Shown piece by piece: positions 1 through 10,739 of a stretch of DNA of 63,193 bases. Made by a program: the position numbers and the translations under genes. The notes under the pieces were generated by a model. It saw only the letters and a program-made list of their open reading frames with translations. It was not told the origin of the DNA and searched no databases. The stretch is from assembly GCA_021399435.1 (NCBI GenBank), contig JAJTUP010000160.1, positions 1-63,193 on the forward strand. Reading direction: 5' to 3'. The number at the start of each line of letters is the position of its first letter. Within the stretch, counting starts at the first letter, position 1. This DNA is from Diaporthe sp. PMI_573. Taxonomy: Eukaryota > Ascomycota > Sordariomycetes > Diaporthales > Diaporthaceae.

Positions 1-897
1 AAACTTGGCGATGAATTCGTGGATGTCGTGGCGTTTGGCTGGGTCGTACTCGTGAGTCTTCAGGGCCTCTCTGGCTGCTGAGGCTTGGTTCGGGTCGTGG
101 TAAACGGTTTCCAGCTCTTGAATCATCTCGGCGACACAGGAGAACGGTCGCGTCTCAGACTGGTACCGCGTTTCCAGTGCTCTTTCCGCATTGCCTTCAA
201 GCAGGTTCATCAGGTGTCTCATCCGACTTTGCTCGGTTCGGAAACAAGGCTTGTCTTCCTCGAACTTGTCGGCTAGCTTCCGAATCCAGTTGTCAAAGGT
301 TGTTTTGTCACCCTTGAAGGACGGAGGGTCCTTGGCGAGGGGCTTCTCCTTGCGGTCGTAACTTGGGTTCTTTCCATCTGTTCCCATATACTTCTCAAAC
401 ACCGGCCAGGCGGCCATGCCCGTCGGTCTGAAAAAGCTGCCACCAAAAGCGCTTTCCACGGTGGGTTCGCGTTGCCGTCGAGGCGGGCTCGGGGTTCTTT
501 CCTGGGCCTCGAGCTCTGCAATCCTCGCCCTGAGCATTGCGAGCTCGTCTTGACGGCCCTGGTCGCTGCCGTAGTTAGACATCGCTTCTCTTTGAAGTTG
601 TCTGCTGGGGTCTTGGTCTGAGGGTTCTGCCGACTCGACTGTCTGCAGAATGGTCTGATCTTCTTCTTCTTCAGCCTCGCCGGCTGCTTCAAGAGTGGAC
701 TGGAACGAATCGTCCTTGTCCTCTTCTTGGTCTTCTGGGGTCTTTGTTTCTGGACCGCTCTGGTCTGATGTGAGCTCTGAATCTGGCTCCCCGAGAAACG
801 CGTTGTCTTCCGCTGTCTCGGGCTGTGCTGGGTTTTCGATCGGATTGAGTCGAGCTGACTGTCGACTCGTCGATCCCCAGTCTTTCTTCTTGGGCAT
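1..897 (-). CDS. LTR-retrotransposon gag, partial (runs off left edge)
   Basis: Capsid-type Gag of an LTR retrotransposon, which would package element RNA in cytoplasmic particles. The frame opens at ATG 897 (MPKKKDWGS) and stays open for 299 codons to base 1 with no stop, so only the N-terminal part is in the window. The first ~150 residues are acidic and low-complexity. A short coiled stretch (ELAMLRARIAELEAQE) follows. The capsid-like segment begins near FKGDKTTFDNWIRKLADKF and continues through MNLLEGNAERALETRY and ETVYHDPNQ, the usual pattern of the Retrotrans_gag family in Ty3-like elements. The absence of stops suggests an element intact enough to be young, with pol to the left of the window. 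No zinc knuckle is visible because it would lie outside. Confidence in gag is good; Ty3 rather than Ty1 class is inference. Confidence 0.8.
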   Translation of the reverse strand, partial: MPKKKDWGSTSRQSARLNPIENPAQPETAEDNAFLGEPDSELTSDQSGPETKTPEDQEEDKDDSFQSTLEAAGEAEEEEDQTILQTVESAEPSDQDPSRQLQREAMSNYGSDQGRQDELAMLRARIAELEAQERTPSPPRRQREPTVESAFGGSFFRPTGMAAWPVFEKYMGTDGKNPSYDRKEKPLAKDPPSFKGDKTTFDNWIRKLADKFEEDKPCFRTEQSRMRHLMNLLEGNAERALETRYQSETRPFSCVAEMIQELETVYHDPNQASAAREALKTHEYDPAKRHDIHEFIAKF

Positions 898-1206
898 GTA
901 GTAGCACGCGGGTCTTAGGTCTTGGGTCTTGGGTCTTAGGCGAGGTCTTTTTCGTCGGTCGCGTCGACGTGAGGGTTGGGTTCCGTATTTATTGATCGCT
1001 CGGTCAGCGAGGGAATTGGCGAGCTTAGAATAGTGTCACGGCCAGCACCAGATGCAGCATGGGAGCTGGGTGTATTGGCGCTATCAACGAATATTCTAAG
1101 CTGAGGAGAGGAGAAGAAAGGGGAGAGCGAAGCTCTGTCCCTGGCTCGCGAAGTCTTGACGCGACTGTGGGGCTAAGGGTTAGGGTCCTTGTGACGGCCA
1201 GGTGGC
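898..1206. other. Leader of the gag element, with 11-bp inverted repeat
   Basis: Non-coding stretch upstream of the minus-strand gag. Bases 905-940 are tandem GGTCTTG/GGTCTTA heptamers. AGCTTAGAATA at 1022-1032 has its exact reverse complement TATTCTAAGCT at 1092-1102. I could not delimit a 5' LTR or a tRNA primer-binding site here. One and a half TTAGGG-like units at about 1173 are too short to mean a telomere. Confidence 0.35.
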
Positions 1207-1215
1207 TTGCCTACC

Positions 1216-1545
1216 ATGGCTGCCGTCACAGAAGTGAAGTGGCCAAGCTTCAAGATGCCTAAAGAACACCACCTTTCAGGCGTCAACATGTATCCATCAT
1301 GGGCGTCGACATGGACGTCAGTCCTCCAGTCAGGCGGGATTCCGATTGGAATGCCCCGCCAGCAGCTTATCCTCGACGAGCAGCTCGATTCCACTCTCAA
1401 CTGGAAGCTGCGGGAGACTATGTCGGCGGCAGTCCTGATGTCGATCGAGACCACAACGTCTGGTCTCAAGATTTGGCACGCGCTGAGGGCATTATACGAG
1501 CCCTCAGGCCCAGCGAATAAGATCGTTCTGATGAACATATTGGAT
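1216..1545 (+). pseudogene. Copia-type gag N-terminal fragment
   Basis: Fragment resembling the N-terminus of Ty1/copia Gag (UBN2/DUF4219 type). It starts at ATG 1216 and shows LSGVNMYPSWASTWTSVL, then IWHALRALYEPSGPANKIVLMNIL, the segment where copia Gag proteins read 'W..L...Y...s...k..L...L'. The resemblance ends abruptly near 1545, after about 110 residues, although the frame continues to a stop at 1614. No protease, integrase or reverse transcriptase follows. It is therefore a truncated relic, joined directly to unrelated transposase-like sequence. Copia assignment is by motif recall only. Confidence 0.6.
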
Positions 1546-1550
1546 AGCCA

Positions 1551-1961
1551 TTGGATACTGCAGTCAACCATCCCTTCAAGCTTTGGCTTCAGGAATTTAC
1601 TGACGAATATATGACAGAGAAAGAGAAGGAAAGCCCTGGACATATATGGACAGTCTCTGACATGCGTATAATGACTACCTGGGTAGTAGCCAGGGCAGTA
1701 AAACGTCTGGAAGAAAGGCCAGAGTTGGTTCAGAATGCCTTCATTCACACTGGAATTTCTATTCGTCCTGATGGAAGTCAGGTTAACATGGTCCGAATCA
1801 AGGATATAGAGCCTTCTCAAATCAACTGGGAAGGCTGGGAAACGGCTAAGGAACCTACCATGAAGATGGAGTATGAGGAAGTGTCTGTAACACCTCTGGA
1901 AGAGATGGACCTCTTTGTGAAGGAAGAGGAGGTTCAAGACTGTATTACTGTAGCTTGTTAG
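1551..1961 (+). pseudogene. Probable C-terminal tail of a DNA-transposon transposase
   Basis: Open frame of 136 codons in a different frame from the copia gag fragment and overlapping its end. It contains MTTWVVARAVKRLEERPELVQNAF followed by IHTGISIRPDGSQ and IKDIEPSQINWEGW, then an acidic C-terminus. I recall similar tails at the ends of fungal DDE-type transposase-like proteins, but cannot name the superfamily with certainty. There is no catalytic triad in this piece, so it is at best the end of a longer protein. It may equally be an unrelated host fragment. Confidence 0.35.
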
Positions 1962-1999
1962 TGTATCCAAAACCCTGGCCATGGTGGCTTCAAACTAGA

Positions 2000-2290
2000 C
2001 CAAAATAGGACTAGTCTTAGTGACCGGGGGTATCGTGAATTTGTCGAGTATATACGGTAATCCACTACACTTGGACCTGAAAGTGGATGTAATGGAGTGG
2101 ATTTAGGTGGATTTAGGTACAGGGGGATATTCCCTGACCCTGTACGGTTCATAGTACTTATTTTTGTATATAGTTGCCTATTAAATCGAGGTACCTGGAC
2201 CCAAGTTAGCCGAGGTCGCTCACCCCTACAGCTACCTAGAAACCGTATAATCCCTACGCAGCGCTCTAGTAGCCTTATCAGTGTCTGACC
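2000..2290 (+). repeat. Possible copia LTR remnant
   Basis: AT-rich stretch with features common in fungal copia LTRs: tandem GTGGATTTAG at about 2098-2117, an imperfect stem CAGGG..CCCTG at about 2120-2143, and a TATTTTTGTATATAG region at about 2158. No matching second LTR was found in the window, so the boundaries are uncertain. Confidence 0.25.
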
Positions 2291-3298
2291 ACGCATTTTG
2301 AGACCAGCAGCCTCGGGACGATATCAGCTTTAAGGTTTCTAGCGCTGCCTGCCGCTGAAGAGATGGTACCTCGCCCCAGTACGTCGCCGATGAGGTTAGC
2401 TGCTGCACTTGCTCGCCTGCGAAGATGTCCAACTAATCTGCCGTGTCATTATATCTATCGCCAGGGCGATGGGGGTCGGACGCTCTATAAGTCCAAACGA
2501 TCTGTTTTTTTAAATTAGATTAAAGGATTGGGGTTATACCTGGTTCAATTATTTAATGATGGAAAATCAATTCTGATACTTGCAAAGCTTCCCTGGGTGA
2601 ATCTCGAGGAGATATCGATGATCGGTGCTTTCATGCATTATTATGAGTTGATAGCAGTTATGATTCAGTCTTAGAACTGCTTTCAACTTCGACCACAATC
2701 AAGGCCTCTTGTGCTGCCTTATCATCCAGCCCAAGTATTATAGACCAACAACCTCAAACCATCTGGCGAAGAGTATTACTGGATACACACTAAGCTTTTT
2801 AAACGAACCCCCCAAGGAAATCCCACAACACGTGCCTCTTTCTTTTCCTTTTAATGTGATGATGGACAGTTTCCTGCCATCTGGTTTGAGTATTTCGACA
2901 CGTTTGTTGTGTCGAACCCTAGACTTTTTCATGCAGAGGCTGATTCAAAACCATAATCAGCCATTATACCTCCAATATGTCATCTCTTCTCATCATTGAG
3001 CAATTTGCACCATTGCAAGAGACTGGTCCATGCTTCTCCCATTGTACAATATCCCACCGTTGTTTTCCTTTCTGTAAACTGCTAAACTAGCACCCTTTTT
3101 AAGATTACAAGCACTTAGATATCCTTTCAGGATACCTTGATTTTCATACAGAGTTCTTCAGGATGTTTGTCGGTTCAGATGGTCGAATCTTGATCAAGCG
3201 ATAACCAATAAAAAGATTATCCGACATGCAGGCTGAGCCTGACTTGTTTGGACATATATTCCACTGTGTTCTTGCCGCGCGCGTTTGATGAGAGGGTC
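2291..3298. other. Intergenic, AT-rich, no gene seen
   Basis: Only short shadow frames occur here, with no recognisable domain, tRNA or clear repeat. The interval separates the mobile-element mosaic from the 3' end of the CCCH gene. Confidence 0.4.
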
Positions 3299-4976
3299 TC
3301 ACAACGCGCCTACTGCAATTCCGCCGTTAGGGCTGGGAATGTCCTCCTCCTCCTCTTGTTCAGCGTCATCATATCTATTTCCGTTTTCGTTCGCGTGGTC
3401 AGACGGTGAAGGCGTGGTAGACCGCTCGTGCTGTGAGTTGGACTGTCTGTTCGATATAGGCGTATACATAACGATCAACACCAAGGTCATCGTAGTGCAG
3501 GCTCGAGGGGAATCTGCAGAAGCCTTTCCGCCGCGGTGCTTGCAGTCATGCTTCTGGCAGAGGTGGCCGGACGTGCAAGACGCGTTACGGCACTTGTCGC
3601 GTCGGGGGCAGGGCAACGACCTGGCGAGCCACTCGAGAGTGGGAATGAGGTCTTCTTCGAGCGGGTTGTGGTCGTATTCGCAATGTGGATTGGGACAAGA
3701 CCCGGTTAGATGTTTCGAATTGCAGAGCCGCTGCATCGAGGACCTGAGTTTGAGGCGGTTCTCGGACTCTGAGGTCGGAACGGGGATGTAAGCGTCGAGG
3801 CGCTGCTGTGAAGCATTGACGGCCATGTGGCCGTCTGGAATTTCGTCTCTCTTCGGCAGTTTAGCGAAGAGGTCGGGCTGCTGTAGGTAGCTTCGGTTGG
3901 AAGCGGCATGATTTTTAGCTGGCAAGGAATAATCGGACGTGTCGTAAGGTTCACTTCCATTCCGCCAGGAAGACCGACTCAGCTTGGAAGGCCTGAGCGC
4001 AAGAGGCGATGGCGAAGGACCAACGTGCAGGTTCTTGCAGGTTTCTCCATATTTGCACCTACCCACCGAGTGGAAGGCGCAGATATCTCTCGCCTCTGTG
4101 GGCCGGCTCCTGGAGGGAAGCGGAGTTGTGTTGGGCTTCCCGAGTATTGGCTTAGGGTATAACACATCCATAGCAGAACCGGTAGCGCGGAAGACCCCAG
4201 GCAACTCCTCAATACCCAGGCCAAGCTTTGTAAACTCGTCATGGAAATGGAGGCCGGACGTTCTGATGAGCGTGAAGCGGTCGCTGTGCCCTCGGTAGGG
4301 GGTAAGCTGCGAGACGTAGCCGGCGTCGTGGCAGGCGGCAAAATAGATGTGTTTACACTGCGCGTTCTCAGCGTAGAGCCTGAGCATCTCGCGAAGCTTG
4401 AAGTCAGCGTTCTCCTTAAACTCTCCGGCGTCGACGAAATCGGTCAGGCCGTAGGACCTGTTGAAATTGGCGATAAAGGGGGACAGCGAACGTTTGTCAG
4501 CGCCCAGGAGGTTAGCCTTGGCGAGGGCTTTCGACAAGCCGGCGACGTTGGCGTAGACGCGGACCATAGTCTCACAATGCTCCAGGCCTTTCTTTCTCTG
4601 GCTGGCCTTGATTGTGTCGTTGAGTAACTTCGCAGCTCGAGTGCCGCCTTCTTGACCGGCAGCAACCACTAAGGAACGGAGGTTAGCGAATTCGGCTGTC
4701 TTCGAGGTGCGCAGCGTGGGTGAGTTGAGGTTTACAGTCATCATTAAACACGTAGCCATCGGCGTCGACAAGAACCAGCACAAAGGGATTGCGCTGGTGG
4801 CCTTTGGCTTCCTGCTTCCATTTTTCTCGAGCCTCTCTCTCCTCCTCGTAATCGCTCTTGAGGCGTTTGTAGTCGCTCAGGAGGGTCTCATAGCGGGCTA
4901 GGATATCGTTCAGGGTGTCATCCTTGCGGTAGGCGGCCAGCTGATTAACAGCGGCGTCGACCTCTCTATCATCCAT
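3299..4976 (-). CDS. CCCH zinc-finger protein (fungal DUF7923-like), 2 exons
   Basis: Predicted 536-residue protein, probably nucleic-acid binding. Exon 1 is 4736-4976 (ATG MDDREVDAAV), exon 2 is 3299-4668. The 67-nt intron 4669-4735 has GTAAAC at the donor, CTAAC as branch point and TTAG at the acceptor. Splicing joins GYVFNDD to LVAAGQEGGTRAA, a conserved block in this fungal family. Order: N-terminal coiled coil (LLSDYKRLKSDYEEEREA), a globular domain rich in conserved aromatic residues (CKHIYFAACHDAGYV, LHFHDEFTKLG), then CCCH-like fingers: CAFHSVGRCKYGETCKNLH (C-x7-C-x5-C-x3-H), CNSKHLTGSCPNPHCEYDH and a third Cys/His cluster near CPRRDKCRNASC. The C-terminus is acidic and disordered. 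It looks intact. The exact function is unknown; RNA binding is inferred from the finger type. Confidence 0.82.
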
Positions 4977-5552
4977 CCCAGTGGTCTGCCTCTGCCTGTG
5001 ACTGTCTTGTGGTTGGCGCGTTGGCGCGGTCGAGGAGAGCAGGATGCGCAAGGCAAAGGCAAAAAAAGGCAACTGCCCAGTCGGCAGTTGAATCCTTACC
5101 CAGGGACCTTTCCAGCCTTTCTGAGAGATGTGGAACCTCGTTTTTTACTCTGACCTGCAATCTCGACTCTGACCTCTGCACTCTCCGCTGGTTTCAAGGT
5201 CCCTGGCAGGTTCGTTGCTGCCTCTTTGCTTGCCTGGTGGCGAAACAATGGATTGAGACGATAAGATGAATGATGCCGGCACTTGGGCGGGGCAGCAGTC
5301 AGCCGCCGAGCTCTTGCTGAGCTGCAAGAGTGGGGCGCGCCTTGATGACTAAGGCGGCTAATCGGCAGATCAGCTGGCGCCTTGAGATCAACATTGCCCC
5401 GGCCGAAGTCGAATGACGAGCGATACCCCGTCCGACAATAACTTGCACGCCACGATGCTGCGCCGGCCCGCGATAGAACCACGCGAGCACTTCTTTCGAA
5501 AGTCGCATCTGGTTCCTACATCCCGGGTACCCTTCTCCGTATCACACACTCT
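4977..5552. promoter_or_regulatory. Upstream region of the CCCH gene
   Basis: No supported gene. Several overlapping minus-strand frames are short and lack family resemblance. The interval probably holds the 5' UTR and promoter of the CCCH gene. No clear TATA box was found. Confidence 0.3.
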
Positions 5553-6078
5553 TCAGCTTGCCTCGCGTTGATCCCTCGCCACATCAAGAGACCACTCCTC
5601 CACAAAAAGGCTTAGGACGAGGAGTAGGCCGGATGGCCCATTGCATCTTACAATGTCAAAGTAGTCCCGCAGCGGCAGCGCGGTAATGCTATTCCTGTAA
5701 ATGTCTTTGAGATTTGCGCACGTCTTGGTCAAATCGGAGCTTGTGCCCAAGTCCAGGATCCTAGATCCGGCGTTGGTGGCTGTAATGAGAACAGTCGGGT
5801 GTTGCTCTTGCCACGCTAGGGACTTTTGCGCCATTGGTCCTCGGAGGCGTGCCCGCCCGAAGCTCGTCGTTGAAGAGCTCGAACGGGAACGTGGCTATCT
5901 CGCCAGGCGTAGGATTCTCATCCAGGTTAAGTATCTTCCTCGGCGGGGTCTGCGGCGTTGAGCCTGACAAGAATGAGGACTGAGTAGAGAGCCTCGACGG
6001 GCAGGGAGACGAATGTAGGGTCAACGACGTTTCAGAGCCTGCTTGGCCCAAGAAAATGTCCTGGGAATCGACATCCAT
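5553..6078 (-). pseudogene. Unrecognised small gene, frame-shifted or spliced
   Basis: Two overlapping minus-strand frames look as if they belong together. The first runs from ATG 6078 (MDVDSQDIFLGQAG), Ser/Thr/Pro-rich, with PGEIATFPFELFNDELRAGTPP. The second, 5553-5834, reads VLITATNAGSRILDLGTSSDL then TCANLKDIYRNSITALPLRDY, with a more folded-protein look. They overlap at 5761-5834 in different frames, which points to a one-base shift or an intron whose borders I cannot place. No family recognised. It could be chance coding. Confidence 0.25.
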
Positions 6079-6913
6079 GGTGTTGGCGGCTGGGAAGCTA
6101 GACTCCTGGAGTCTTTCAGCGAAGGTGTACTATGGATCCCTTCAGCGGAGACGTACTGCAACATTTGACGCCCAAAGGCTAACGTCCTTCGCCTCCATTT
6201 TATCGGACACGACAGCGCAGCCTTTCCAGCCCGTCTGCAGGGACAATTGACGCGTTGAGAAACCGCCACGCGATCCGACGCGTCGTATGCAAATCGCGAA
6301 GCTCTCATATGGTCAAAGGCGTGTTAGCAGGTACAGCCACGGCACTGTATAATCTACGGTACCGGATATATCTTGCAACCGAAACCATCATCCTAACGTG
6401 GAGAAAAGGTTTGTCGGGTTCGGCTTGGGATGATGCCCCTCAGCGGCCGATCATTGGCCAGCGGGCATAACTGGGAAGGTGAATGTGGAGTCAAAGTTAC
6501 GGCGCCGGGGTCTCACACTGAATGGAACGAGTTGGATCCGGTTGGATCCAAACCCAATCAACTGGACCTCTGAATTGGCTGGTTGCCAAGCACGGGGAGC
6601 GAGATCTCAGTTGAGTTGGACCCACAGTTGGAGGATCCAACGGATCCAACGATTGGAAGTAGTTGGTTGATTACACACTCTGTCGAGCATATCCGTTGTC
6701 AAAAGAACACCATTGCCGACCTGGCTGAAATAGGTCGTTCAATAAAGGCTCTTGGAGGCACTCTCAGGAAGGACGTTGATAGCCTTAAAAAGCTAAAGAG
6801 GAAAGCCAGTAGAAGTGTTGAGGAGGAGGACGGCTCTCGGATGAAGAGGGTGAGGAAGCATATTATCTCGTAAATAGATGTTGCAACTTCGGCTGATGCA
6901 ATCAAACTTTACA
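6079..6913. repeat. Intergenic region with inverted GGATCCAAC repeats
   Basis: GTTGGATCCGGTTGGATCC at 6531-6549 is matched by its near-perfect inverse GGATCCAACGGATCCAAC at 6633-6650, with further GTTGGA copies between. An open frame at 6583-6873 with a basic tail (LKKLKRKASRSVEEEDG) shows no recognisable domain and is not called as a gene. Confidence 0.4.
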
Positions 6914-9276
6914 TTAACGATTGATATCATCAATAGCCTTGTCAAACGCTTTGATGATTGACCCATAGAGAATCTCCGAGTCTTTCGGTGTCCCAGTGAA
7001 GAGATCACCATTGTGCATAGGAAACAAGATCCCCCGCAACTCCCTGCAAAGCGGCTTGACGCAGTCAAACTCTGGCGGGAACTCCCTTAAAATGAATCCA
7101 AACCCCTTGTTTTCCGCTTTGATCATATGACCAAGCTTAGCATTCGCGATGTCCTCGTAGTTGCCAGTATACCAAGCGCGTAGCTTGCTGTTAGAATGGT
7201 CCACTGGCTTATTCAAAAATTCCCAGCCACGACGGACGCATTGCCAGATAAGAACATAGAAGAACGATTCGAGATCATGGCGATAGGTGTGGGAGATCCC
7301 AAGCAGCACTTCAATAGCCATGAACTCCATCGTGCCGGTGCGACAGCGTGCACCGCTACGCCCACTGCCGAGCTCCTTGGCAAGGTCCAAGTCAATCAAC
7401 ATTCCCCTAAAACCATCCGTCTTGGGGTTGGCGATGATAATGTTGTTCTCTGAAATGTCTCGGTGCAGAATATTTCCTTTGCGATAGAGAGAATCGTGAG
7501 CCTTGATGGCGTCGCGGAGCGCTCCCAGCAGTTCCAATGGCGACTCATAATTGTGGATCGCCCGGCCAGCGGGGGAGATAACGAGACAGCGAAAAACGCG
7601 ATTATCATATGGGCCACTGTTAGGAGCGAGCAGACTAGTCCCCTGTGCTTCCTCCACATCATACGTAACTTCGTTTTGATGTTGGCTCGACCTCTGACTG
7701 TTGGACCTTGATCGTTTAGAGGGTCTCCGTCCAACATCGACCGACTTTCGCTTTCTCGATGGACTCTCGGCGATACTCAAGCCATGGAGCTCGCTGAATG
7801 AACCGGAAAGGAAACTGGGCTGAGACTGCGAAAAAGACTGCGAAAAGGATGATGCCGCACTCGGTAGACCTCGGAAAGAATAAGGCTCGCCAAATGTCAA
7901 TCCTGAGCGCATTTCCGCGACGCTAGTTATGCGGCGATGGCCGACCAAGTTCGCTATGCCCTCCACTCCTCTTTCATGGGCCACTCTGAGAAGATCTACC
8001 TCAGGCCGTCGCCGGTCGGATGTCCATGAAAACTTTGTGACGCAATCGTGGTCCTTGGAGCCTGGAGTCTTTGTAAGATAACAAGACGTCCCGCGGCAGA
8101 CGATTGCTCGTTGGTGGGTGATGGGCTGTGGCTCCAGTCGCAGTTTTGTCGGGTTCGTGGTACTGTCCTGCTCAAGAGTTACGAAGCGACCGTCGACGTC
8201 CCGCTCTGTGAACGTGTCAAGTCCCAGTTCTTCCTCATTCATCATAGTATACCCCGTAATCACCTGAATAAATCGTTCCGGCTCATCGTGGATGTCGAAG
8301 GGACCTGGGCTGTAAAGACCAGAGCGATCGAATATCCATACTTCCATCTCACGCCCACAGATTGTAAATGCGTGGACGTACCGACGCGTCGGCTGGCTGA
8401 GAAAACATCCCGTACGTATCGACTGATCTGGAGAAGCGTCCCTTTTTTGTCTCGGTTGGATTCCTTGAGCTCGCCGATCACTCTAACATCTTTCCAGCCA
8501 TGGGCGGAGTCTGATGTCTGCCCATCGTTTCGCTTCACAAAGAGATCAATCTGACGCTTAGCTTCAGCACCGACAAGGTCTTTCGGGCTCGTTGTCGTGT
8601 AGTAATAGCCCCGTTCATCCGAGAGAAACTCCTCCTGGAATTGAAACCACCAGTCCAGAACCTCGGCTTGCACGGGCGGGTTGGGGAAATCCGTCCATCT
8701 GCCGTCCTTGTGTCGGCTCTTCATCGCCTGGTAGATATCCAACGTACGAGGAGTCCAGTCCTTCCCCTCAAAGTATTTTTGGACGAATCCATCCACACTC
8801 CGATATGTGCAAGATCGGATCTCCTCGAACAGTCTTTTCTTCACCAACTCCCGAGTTTGTTCGCCGCCTTGCTGTGAAGCGGAGGAATGAGTGATAGGTG
8901 TGTCATCGAATGCGGTCGGTACGCTCGCAGGAGGAGTCACTCTGGAGAGAGGCGTAATGAGATCAAGAACGGCGCTCCAGATCTCAAAGTCGGATTTATT
9001 TTCGATGACGAGACTGACGAGTGGACGGTAGTGAGCATAGCTAAAGTCGCCTTTTCGGACACGCCCTAAAAGAGTTGCAAGTTCAGAGGCGACATTTCGA
9101 TTGCTCGCGCGAGAGTAGAGGTCAAGAGCAACTTCTGCTCCCATCAAAGCCGTTAGGAGTCGCGATATTGTCTTTCGGCGGCCATCCTGAGAATCGTCGG
9201 TAGCTTTGTCATGCCCAAAATTCTTTCTCATCAGGTACGCTGCAGGTACGTCAAATTTAAGATATTTGTTACCCAT
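6914..9276 (-). pseudogene. FunK1-type fungal protein kinase, one frameshift
   Basis: Member of the FunK1 family of fungal kinases, a large lineage-expanded group of unknown substrates. The N-terminal part starts at ATG 9276 and carries RSVDGFVQKYFEGKDW and the WTDFPNPP region. The C-terminal part (from ~8395 down to 6914) holds the kinase core: FVTLEQ, CVTKFSW with the lysine, HRDISENNI as the catalytic loop and MLIDLDLAKEL in place of the DFG loop, then RTGTMEFMAIEVL and YRHDLESFFYVLIW. The two parts are in different frames. The shift sits at about 8395-8400, where restoring one C in the GCCAG run would keep the frame from YVRDVFSA into QPTRRYVHAFTICG. No intron fits. Either this copy is inactivated or the assembly has a base error. 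It is divergently placed 123 bp from the HET gene. Confidence 0.85.
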
Positions 9277-9399
9277 GTACTACGTCAAGCCCTCCGCCTG
9301 ACAAACGCACAAAAGGGCTTCATTCTCCGATTTGCCCCTTCCCTTTCGTTTTGCTTCGGTTTAGTCAAATTTGAGGGCGACTCTCACAGCACCGTCCCC

Positions 9400-10145
9400 A
9401 TGGCGTCTCTCCCGCGAAGACTTCTTGGCCGCTCCAAGGGCGACTACTTCGTCTTTGACCCGCGAGCCCAAGGCGTCACCGAGTTCGACATTCTCTCGTA
9501 CCGCTGGGGCGACACCGGAGCTCCATACCGCTGCGACATCGGTGGCGTGGACTGGGATGTGATCCTACCCGAGCAGAAGCTCAACGACATCAAGCGTCTA
9601 ATGGAAAGTGCTGGCATCGATAGTTTGTGGGTCGACTGCGTGTGCATCCACCAGACAGACCAAGCCGAAATGGCTGCCGAAATGGCCAATATGTACCACT
9701 ACTACAAGAGCGCACGTAGGTGCCATATTCTGATCGACATGGACGAGGTGTGGAATCCCGACGAGATTGGCAACGACCTTAAGTTTATTGACCACATCTT
9801 GACACACATGGGCGGGGCGGCGCTGGCGGCAGAGGCTACTAGGCTGACGGAGAACATGACAAGGCATTTGTCGGAATGGGCTCACCGGCCATGGTTGTTC
9901 CCCCAGGACAAGTCGGTTGTGAGGGCCGCTGCCGTGGAGATGGGCGTGCTGAATTGTTACTCGACTTGTATCAGCCATGTTCGCTCTTTGTTTCAAAACC
10001 TCTATTTTCTCGAGTGTGGACCTTCCAGGAGATGCTATTGGGCAAGAACATTACCATGTGGGGCGTGAACGAGAAGACCATATCGTGCATTGTTGAAGCC
10101 TTGAGTCGTCTTGGAACTCTTCCGGGTCACGGTCTATGCTCATAA
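9400..10145 (+). pseudogene. HET-domain (heterokaryon incompatibility) gene, frameshifted and truncated
   Basis: HET domains act in fungal non-self recognition and can trigger cell death on incompatible fusion. Start chosen at ATG 9400 (MASLPRRLLG). Visible HET landmarks are FDILSYRWGDTG, then LWVDCVCIHQTDQAEMAAEM with YHYYKSARRCHILI. The frame breaks in the T run at about 10005-10008: a missing T shifts SLFQNLYF away from the conserved SRVWTFQEMLLGKNITMWG, which continues in the next frame. That frame stops at 10145, well short of a usual HET protein, and the DNA after it is diverged tandem repeat. It shares a short divergent promoter with the FunK1 gene. Confidence 0.82.
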
Positions 10146-10590
10146 ACATTCTTTGCCTTGCTATGTCTTGTAGCGGTCAGAGTGTTACTCCGTAGTGCCC
10201 GGCATTTATAGATCTATGGCTCACGAGGCGTAGTGTTTGTCATGAACTTCTGGAATCCTGAGACCTTTTGGAATTCTTACGGTCCAAGGTTTATGCTGAT
10301 GTGCATTTCCTGGTTTCCTCTATATTCTATCGCTTGGACTGCATCCTCGCAATGCCTAACTGTTGCAGATCCATGGCTCACTAGGTCCCGTCTTTCTCCT
10401 GTCTTACTCAAGCTTTGGTGTCTTTTGGATCTTTGTAGCTCCACGGTTAGTGCTCATGTATGTCTTCAATCTTCCTTCATCTTCTCTCTCGCGAGCTGAA
10501 GCTTCTCATGACCTATATCTACATCCGGACATTGTTGATGGCTCTACATGTGTCTTGGCTTCTTCTCAACGTGATGTTGGTTGCTTAGTC
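10126..10590 (+). repeat. Diverged ~155-bp tandem repeats
   Basis: Related motifs recur with a period of about 155 bp. GTCACGGTCTATGCTCAT (10128), GGTCCAAGGTTTATGCTGAT (10283) and CTCCACGGTTAGTGCTCAT (10438) form one series. AGATCTATGGCTCACGAGG (10212) and AGATCCATGGCTCACTAGG (10368) form another. The copies are heavily diverged. The array directly follows the truncated HET frame. Confidence 0.35.
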
Positions 10591-10739
10591 TACCATGTGT
10601 TCTATGGATTAGTGCTGAAGCTGGATTCGAGGACCCGCCCAGGAATGTCTTGCATGCGGACTGCCCAATCCTAAACCCTCTTCCATTTCTTGTGTTTCTT
10701 GTCATAGCTATCTTCAATCGGTTAGAAAATGTCCAACTA

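Noticed and set aside
905..940. CRISPR-like short repeats
   Set aside because: Heptamer microsatellite without spacers, in a eukaryotic retroelement leader.
1165..1195. TTAGGG-like telomere repeat
   Set aside because: Only about one and a half units, inside a non-coding leader; far too short for a telomere or interstitial array.
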